From Clostridium folliculivorans (GTDB lineage Bacteria > Bacillota > Clostridia > Clostridiales > Clostridiaceae), in assembly GCF_024341905.1 (NCBI RefSeq), contig NZ_BQXY01000013.1, positions 1 to 64,000 on the forward strand: 64,000 bases of DNA, given 5' to 3'. Shown here one piece after another: positions 59,841 through 64,000 of this stretch. The notes beneath the pieces are model-generated. The model made no database searches, was not told where the DNA came from, and saw only the letters and a program-made list of their open reading frames with translations. Position 1 is the first letter of the stretch. Every line of letters begins with the position of its first letter. The translations under genes and the position numbers were made by a program.

Positions 59841-61292
59841 TTACTTTTTAAATTTATTAAATAGACTTATAACTATTGCAAGCGCTACTAGCAGTATTTG
59901 AGGTATAAATCCTTCCCAAGTAGGATATACACCAAGAGCAGAGATTGTTGGTAGAGTATCACTTGTTGTTGCTGGCAGTAAACCTGCAAGCTGAAGTCCA
60001 TTAATACCCATGCCTGTGAACTTTAATCCTAGATAGAAGACTAATAGACTAGAAACTAGGAAAAATGGCTTCATTGGAATCTTTAAACCAACTTTAATTA
60101 TAAGTACTGATATTAATATAAGAATAGCAAATCCAATCGTAATCCCTAAAAATAAAGTTGGTAATTTTATAGATGAAGCCATGCCTATATAGAATAAAAC
60201 AGTTTCTGTTCCTTCTCTGAATACTGCTAGAAATGCTAAGAAACCTAGAGAAAGTAAACTTCCATTCTTTAATGTTTTATAACTGTTATCTTCAAGTTCA
60301 TTTTTACGTGATGATACATTGGATTTACTATGAAGCCAATAACTCACATAAATAAGCATTACAGCCGCAAATACACCTGTCCATCCTGAGATTAAGAAGT
60401 TATTATTTCCAAAGGTTCCTGATGCAAATAGAAGTTTAACTAATGCAGCTAGTACAATACTTACTATAAGACCAACTCCAACGCCACCATAAACCCATAC
60501 TTTTTTGCTTTCTTGCCCTGATTTATTTAAAAATCCTAATAAGGCAATTACAACTAAAATGGCTTCCAGTCCTTCACGTAGGATAATAGTAATTACATCT
60601 ACTATTCCATATGAAGTATCACCAGATAGTAAGGATAGATATCCATGCATTCTATCGATTATCTTTAACGCTTTATCTTTATCAACAGGGGTTACAGTAA
60701 GGTATGCCTTAACACTTACCATATCCTTTTCAGCATCGTCATAAACTTTTTTAGATTGAGTAAGAACTACGCCTTCAACATCAAGCCAAGAAGAACTGAA
60801 GGTGTTCATAGTTTCAATAGCAGAAGCAACATCACCATCTTGTATTTGATTTTTTGAAGTTTCTAAAAGACTCACTAAGTCTTTAACTGTAGCAGCTTTA
60901 CCTTTAGTTTTCGAATCACCACTTTTATATTTATCTTGAAGAAATGCAGTATTTGTTTTCTCCAAATCTTCTAGTGCAGTTAGAACCTTGTCCTTTTGAA
61001 CAGGGTCTTGTGTGAATAGAAAACGAACCATGCCCATTTTTTCTTCAATATCACCATAGGCTTGCTTTGATTGTTCTTTTACACCATCTTCAAATTCAAC
61101 CCATGAATCGTTAAATTGATCATAAAGATCTTTTCCTTTAGAAAGATCTCCAGCTTTAACGGCTTCAATGGAGCTTTCTATTAGTTTATTTCCTTTTGAA
61201 AATTCGGTTTTAGCATCTGCAGCAAACGCCTTAACAGAAAAGAATGGAAATATTAGAAATACTGAAAATAATAATACAAATAATTTACGCAA
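59841..61292 (-). CDS. FTR1/EfeU-family iron permease with extracellular repeat domain
   Basis: 483 residues. Signal peptide (1-25), then two repeats of the WxxFEDGV type in the first 220 residues, then seven membrane helices with both REXXE iron-transport motifs: REGLE (239-243) and REGTE (359-363). FTR1 takes up iron, in many systems after oxidation by a multicopper oxidase; such an oxidase is encoded 1.2 kb away. TTG start with AGGGGG upstream. A Fur-like box lies about 125 bp upstream of the start. Confidence 0.92.
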   Translation of the reverse strand: MRKLFVLLFSVFLIFPFFSVKAFAADAKTEFSKGNKLIESSIEAVKAGDLSKGKDLYDQFNDSWVEFEDGVKEQSKQAYGDIEEKMGMVRFLFTQDPVQKDKVLTALEDLEKTNTAFLQDKYKSGDSKTKGKAATVKDLVSLLETSKNQIQDGDVASAIETMNTFSSSWLDVEGVVLTQSKKVYDDAEKDMVSVKAYLTVTPVDKDKALKIIDRMHGYLSLLSGDTSYGIVDVITIILREGLEAILVVIALLGFLNKSGQESKKVWVYGGVGVGLIVSIVLAALVKLLFASGTFGNNNFLISGWTGVFAAVMLIYVSYWLHSKSNVSSRKNELEDNSYKTLKNGSLLSLGFLAFLAVFREGTETVLFYIGMASSIKLPTLFLGITIGFAILILISVLIIKVGLKIPMKPFFLVSSLLVFYLGLKFTGMGINGLQLAGLLPATTSDTLPTISALGVYPTWEGFIPQILLVALAIVISLFNKFKK

Positions 61293-61413
61293 ATGTTGCG
61301 CCCCCTTTATCGTTAGTACTTTAAGTGTTCACAAAGAAAAAATTAATTTTGTGAATTAAAAAACATAATTTGTGTAAGCTTTTATGAAGCTTGCTAAGGT
61401 GCATTGATATGAA

Positions 61414-61432
61414 GAAAATGTAAATCATTATC
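61414..61432 (-). promoter_or_regulatory. Fur-like box upstream of the FTR1 operon
   Basis: GAAAATGTAAATCATTATC agrees with the classic 19-bp Fur consensus at about 16 positions, with a perfect right half. It lies in the promoter region of the reverse-strand iron operon, implying iron repression. TTATGAAG words at 61382 and 61407 are not 11-bp phased. Confidence 0.65.
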
Positions 61433-61540
61433 AATTAAAATTCTATTTCATTATATAGTAGGATATTATACAATTCAATAGTTACTTTTTAAACAATGTT
61501 AGATTGTACAAATTAGCATCTAAGCTTGGTGGAGAATTAG

Positions 61541-61576
61541 GTATGAAGATTCAGGAATGATGGAACAAATTAGAAT
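61541..61576 (+). pseudogene. Relic of a second multicopper oxidase 3' end
   Basis: The stretch GAAGATTCAGGAATGATGG ... ACAAATTAGAATAG closely repeats the last codons of the oxidase at 58568-58609 (E-E-A-G-M-M-G-Q-I). No upstream oxidase sequence or frame is left. It indicates an earlier duplication or deletion. The remainder of 61433-61916 has no gene. Confidence 0.6.
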
Positions 61577-61798
61577 AGCATCTTTTGAAGGTAGTACTAT
61601 ACAAATAAAGCCTTATTTTTTATATACATGTAAAAAGAAATTTATAGATTAGTTATAGTAGTGTACCACAGTAAATTGTTTTGGATAAATAAAATCAAAA
61701 AAGAAACTAAATATCTTGTAAGCTGTTTAATAAATATTAGGTAATGTTAAGGTTTTTTGTATCAAAGTTGATGAATAAATTAAGTGTTCTTACTAAAT

Positions 61799-61826
61799 AA
61801 TACTGAGTAGAGAATACTGAGTAGAG
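61799..61826 (+). repeat. Tandem 14-bp repeat
   Basis: AATACTGAGTAGAG occurs twice head to tail, about 90 bp before the YVTN gene. Confidence 0.8.
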
Positions 61827-61916
61827 AATCAAAATTATAAGAAAACTTTCATTTGTATGAGTTTCTAGAACTTTATATAGTTATCTCATATACATATGTA
61901 GATAGGAGGAAAGTAT

Positions 61917-62963
61917 ATGATTAAATCAAAATACTTTAAATTTGTAGGAACTGCAATTATCCTAAGTATAACATTAGTAGCTTGTAGTAACCAATCCCAA
62001 AAAGGTCCTAGTAATGTAGAGAAAAAAATAAATTCGTATATCTATACTGCAAATGAAAGTGGAAGTGTATCTAAGATAGATTTAGCTACTAATAAAGTCG
62101 TAACCACTATCAAGGATGAAGGATCTCCACATAATGTGCAAGTTTCACCTGATGGAAATGTAATAGCGTATACATCACCAGTAATGATGGAAAAAGGTCA
62201 AACAGAACATGGATCTATGAGTATGAATGGAAATGTTGTTTTTTATGATACTAGTTCAGATAAATTAATTAAGAAAGTAGAAGTGGGAAAGCATCCTGCA
62301 CATGTAGTGTATACTTCAGATGGGAAATATGTGTTAGTTACTAATAATGAAGACAATAATTTTTCAATAATTGATGCGAAAAACTACAATCTAATAAAAA
62401 ATGTACCAGTAGGTAATGGTCCACATGGGTTTAGAATATCAAATGACAATAAATTTGCATATGTAGCTAATATGGGAGAAGACACTGTAAGTGTTGTAGA
62501 TATAGAGAATTATAAAGAACTTAGAAAAATAAAGGTTGGAAATACGCCAGTAACAACTGGTATTACTAAGGATGGCAATACTTTAGTAATAACAGTAAAC
62601 TCTGAAGATGTGTTAGCTATAATAGATCTGAAAACAGACCAAATAACTAAAGTACCTGTAGGAAAAGGACCTGCTCAAGTCTTCGTAGGATATGATGGTA
62701 AATATGCATTTGTAGCAAATCAAGGAACTGAAAAAAATCCATCGAATTCTGTTTCAAAAATTGACTTGGCAACAAAGCAGGTAGTGGCTACAATTGAAAC
62801 AGGAAAAGGAGCACATGGAGTAGTTGTAAGTCCAGATAATAAATATGTATATGTAACCAATATGTATGATGATAGCGTAAGTATAATAGATAATGCGACG
62901 AATAAGGTGACTGCTAATATTTCAGTTGATGCGGAACCAAATGGAATAAGTTTTAAAAAGTAA
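61917..62963 (+). CDS. YVTN-type beta-propeller lipoprotein
   Basis: 348 residues. Lipobox LVACS near residue 22, then about seven ~42-residue blades with YVTN/YVAN-type strands (YIYTANESGSVSKIDLATNK, FAYVANMGEDTVSVVD, YVYVTNMYDDSVSIID). Such surface propellers serve as binding scaffolds or sit next to copper/nitrous oxide and other exported redox enzymes. A His/Met patch (TEHGSMSMNG) lies in one blade. AGGAGG ribosome site. Partner unknown; the neighbouring metal genes suggest an envelope metal role. Confidence 0.85.
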   Translation: MIKSKYFKFVGTAIILSITLVACSNQSQKGPSNVEKKINSYIYTANESGSVSKIDLATNKVVTTIKDEGSPHNVQVSPDGNVIAYTSPVMMEKGQTEHGSMSMNGNVVFYDTSSDKLIKKVEVGKHPAHVVYTSDGKYVLVTNNEDNNFSIIDAKNYNLIKNVPVGNGPHGFRISNDNKFAYVANMGEDTVSVVDIENYKELRKIKVGNTPVTTGITKDGNTLVITVNSEDVLAIIDLKTDQITKVPVGKGPAQVFVGYDGKYAFVANQGTEKNPSNSVSKIDLATKQVVATIETGKGAHGVVVSPDNKYVYVTNMYDDSVSIIDNATNKVTANISVDAEPNGISFKK

Positions 62964-63109
62964 TTGTAAAGAGAGACTTTTAGTAAACTATTAAATTAAC
63001 TCTATTAATTTTAATGATATAAGTGTGTAAATAAAAAGATTATCTAATTTTATTAGTATTTTTATTTTTGATACTAGATTATATGTATGCAAAAAGTAAA
63101 TTTTTATTT

Positions 63110-63128
63110 CTTCATAAAATCTTTATAG
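63110..63128 (+). promoter_or_regulatory. 11-bp-spaced direct repeats upstream of the 98-residue membrane gene
   Basis: CTTCATAA (63110) and CTTTATAG (63121), exact 11-bp period, 63 bp before the ATG. Confidence 0.5.
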
Positions 63129-63190
63129 TGATACGTTAAAATATAAATATATTAAGAATACTTAATAATTTAAATTTTGGAGGGATTACT

Positions 63191-63487
63191 ATGAGTTGTC
63201 ACAATACAGGTAATGAAAATAAATCGAATCATAAGCACGGAGGTAATAAACATTTACTCCATATGATTATTTGCTGTGGTTTACCAATAGTAATAATATT
63301 TATGTTGCCTTTTATAGCAAGTCTAAGTCCTAGCATTGCTGGAGTGCTTGGTAAGATAGCTCCATTCTTATGCCCAATAATGATGCTTGCAATGATGCCT
63401 ATGATGATGGGACACAATAAAAAGAAAAGTTGTTGTTCAAATGACAGTGATAAAGAAGTTGTTGATATTAAAAAGACTATAGAATAA
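63191..63487 (+). CDS. Small Cys/His-rich membrane protein
   Basis: 98 residues. A His-rich start (MSCHNTGNENKSNHKHGGNKHLLH), two hydrophobic segments (about 27-46 and 55-75, the latter Met-rich: CPIMMLAMMPMMMG) and a KKKSCCS tail. Cys, His and Met ligands fit a copper-binding membrane peptide. I do not name a family. GGAGGG ribosome site and a regulon-type repeat pair upstream. Confidence 0.75.
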   Translation: MSCHNTGNENKSNHKHGGNKHLLHMIICCGLPIVIIFMLPFIASLSPSIAGVLGKIAPFLCPIMMLAMMPMMMGHNKKKSCCSNDSDKEVVDIKKTIE

Positions 63488-63512
63488 GCTTATAATATAT
63501 AGATATAATATA

Positions 63513-63554
63513 GCGTACATAGGTTATTGAAAAACCTACGTATGCTTTTTTATT
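63513..63554 (+). terminator. Terminator after the last gene
   Basis: GCGTACATAGGTT pairs with AACCTACGTATGC (one mismatch), followed by TTTTTT. Confidence 0.85.
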
Positions 63555-64000
63555 TGAGATGATGATTTTTGTTTAAACAGTATGTGAAAGTTTTTTTACA
63601 TAAATTAAAATAACAAATTGAATTAATTTTACATATAGATAATTTTCTATAATAGTAATAAAGAATCTTCAGGATATAATATACTAGTATAATCATTTAA
63701 GTCAAAATACTTTAATTGTGATGAGATTAATAGAGGCTAGCAATATTTTAAATAAGAAATTATGAAATGACACATTTCATAAAGTGTTATAAAATAGATA
63801 TAATGTTAGAATATGATAAAGCATTATAATTACAAGATAATAACCTCATTATTGATATTAACTTATAATGAGTAAATTTAATTTAGGGTTATTTTTACAA
63901 AATAATATCATGGTTATCTTACTTATGTGTAGCTATTATTTACCTTAAGTATAGATTTATAGATTATTATATAGATAAAATAATTAAAACTACTTGAACT
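63555..64000. other. Gene-free AT-rich end of window
   Basis: I see no coding frame, cinA fragment or element end in these 446 bp, only AT-rich DNA and short imperfect repeats. Confidence 0.5.

Larger units (their letters stand above)
14836..64000. mobile_element. Putative genomic island inserted in cinA (left part; right end outside window)
   Basis: The left junction is at 14836-14838 in cinA. A recombinase module lies immediately inside, followed by defence-like genes and then respiration, copper and iron genes. No 3' cinA fragment, nor the recA that usually follows it, is seen before 64000. The extent is inferred: the mobile part could instead be a short element (14837 to about 22000) combined with a separate rearrangement. 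Confidence 0.5.

Noticed and set aside
61382..61414. Two TTATGAAG-like words upstream of FTR1 as another regulon site
   Set aside because: They are 25 bp apart, not a multiple of 11, and the better explanation for this promoter is the Fur-like box beside them.

Overview
The window is low-GC, clostridial-looking DNA (Clostridium sensu lato). Evidence for this is the very AT-rich intergenic DNA, strong GGAGG ribosome binding sites with frequent TTG/GTG starts, a 5S rRNA/tRNA-Asn junction, a c-di-GMP-I riboswitch ahead of a chemotaxis operon, and typical clostridial chromosomal genes. I cannot assign a species from sequence alone.

Positions 1-14836 look like ordinary chromosome: the 3' part of a 5S rRNA, tRNA-Asn, a MerR regulator with a DHA2-type drug exporter, a reverse-strand operon (divergent KAS III-like enzyme plus chemoreceptor) behind a c-di-GMP-I riboswitch and terminator, a divergent EF-G paralogue, a ROK glucokinase, a full-length cobalamin-dependent methionine synthase, and the start of cinA. 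Small repeats and a 195-bp element with 15-bp perfect terminal inverted repeats lie between these genes.

At about 14836 cinA is cut after the codons for its first 66 residues, exactly where the conserved Gly-Gly-Leu-Gly motif should begin. What follows is a four-gene recombinase module (14983-21709): two tyrosine recombinases, a 962-residue DNA-binding/zinc protein and a coiled-coil protein, an architecture like a diverged Tn554/recombinase-trio element. Three TGTCCAATA repeats and a strong hairpin sit at the left edge. The rest of cinA is not seen in the remaining 49 kb, so the likeliest reading is a large genomic island whose right end lies outside the window.

The putative island carries: a XRE repressor and a divergent GHKL ATPase with a nuclease-like tail (candidate defence pair); a chemoreceptor; a quinone cluster (polyprenyl diphosphate synthase, two UbiA-type prenyltransferases, UbiE/MenG methyltransferase) mixed with membrane redox proteins (DoxX, FixH/YtkA-like, NapH-like Fe-S); an 11-subunit complex I operon (nuoABCDHIJKLMN, without nuoEFG); an OmpR-type two-component system; copper handling (Csp-like four-helix protein, YHS protein, frameshifted CsoR-family repressor, CopA, CopZ, HMA-TauE-cupredoxin fusion, multicopper oxidase); CcdA and a TlpA/ResA thioredoxin; an FTR1 iron permease with its repeat-bearing lipoprotein behind a Fur-like box; a YVTN beta-propeller lipoprotein; and another candidate defence gene (HhH plus PD-(D/E)XK-like).

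The most striking unannotated signal is a family of direct repeats close to CTTCATAA/CTACATAA, spaced exactly 11 bp and present in 2 to 5 copies, 45-165 bp upstream of at least ten starts on both strands of the island (chemoreceptor, small Cys-rich proteins, quinone cluster, nuo, YHS gene, ccdA, multicopper oxidase and others). This is the layout bound by PhoB/OmpR-family regulators, and the island encodes one such regulator (44345-45034). I infer a single envelope/respiration regulon that travels with the island. All function calls are by eye; no database search was possible.
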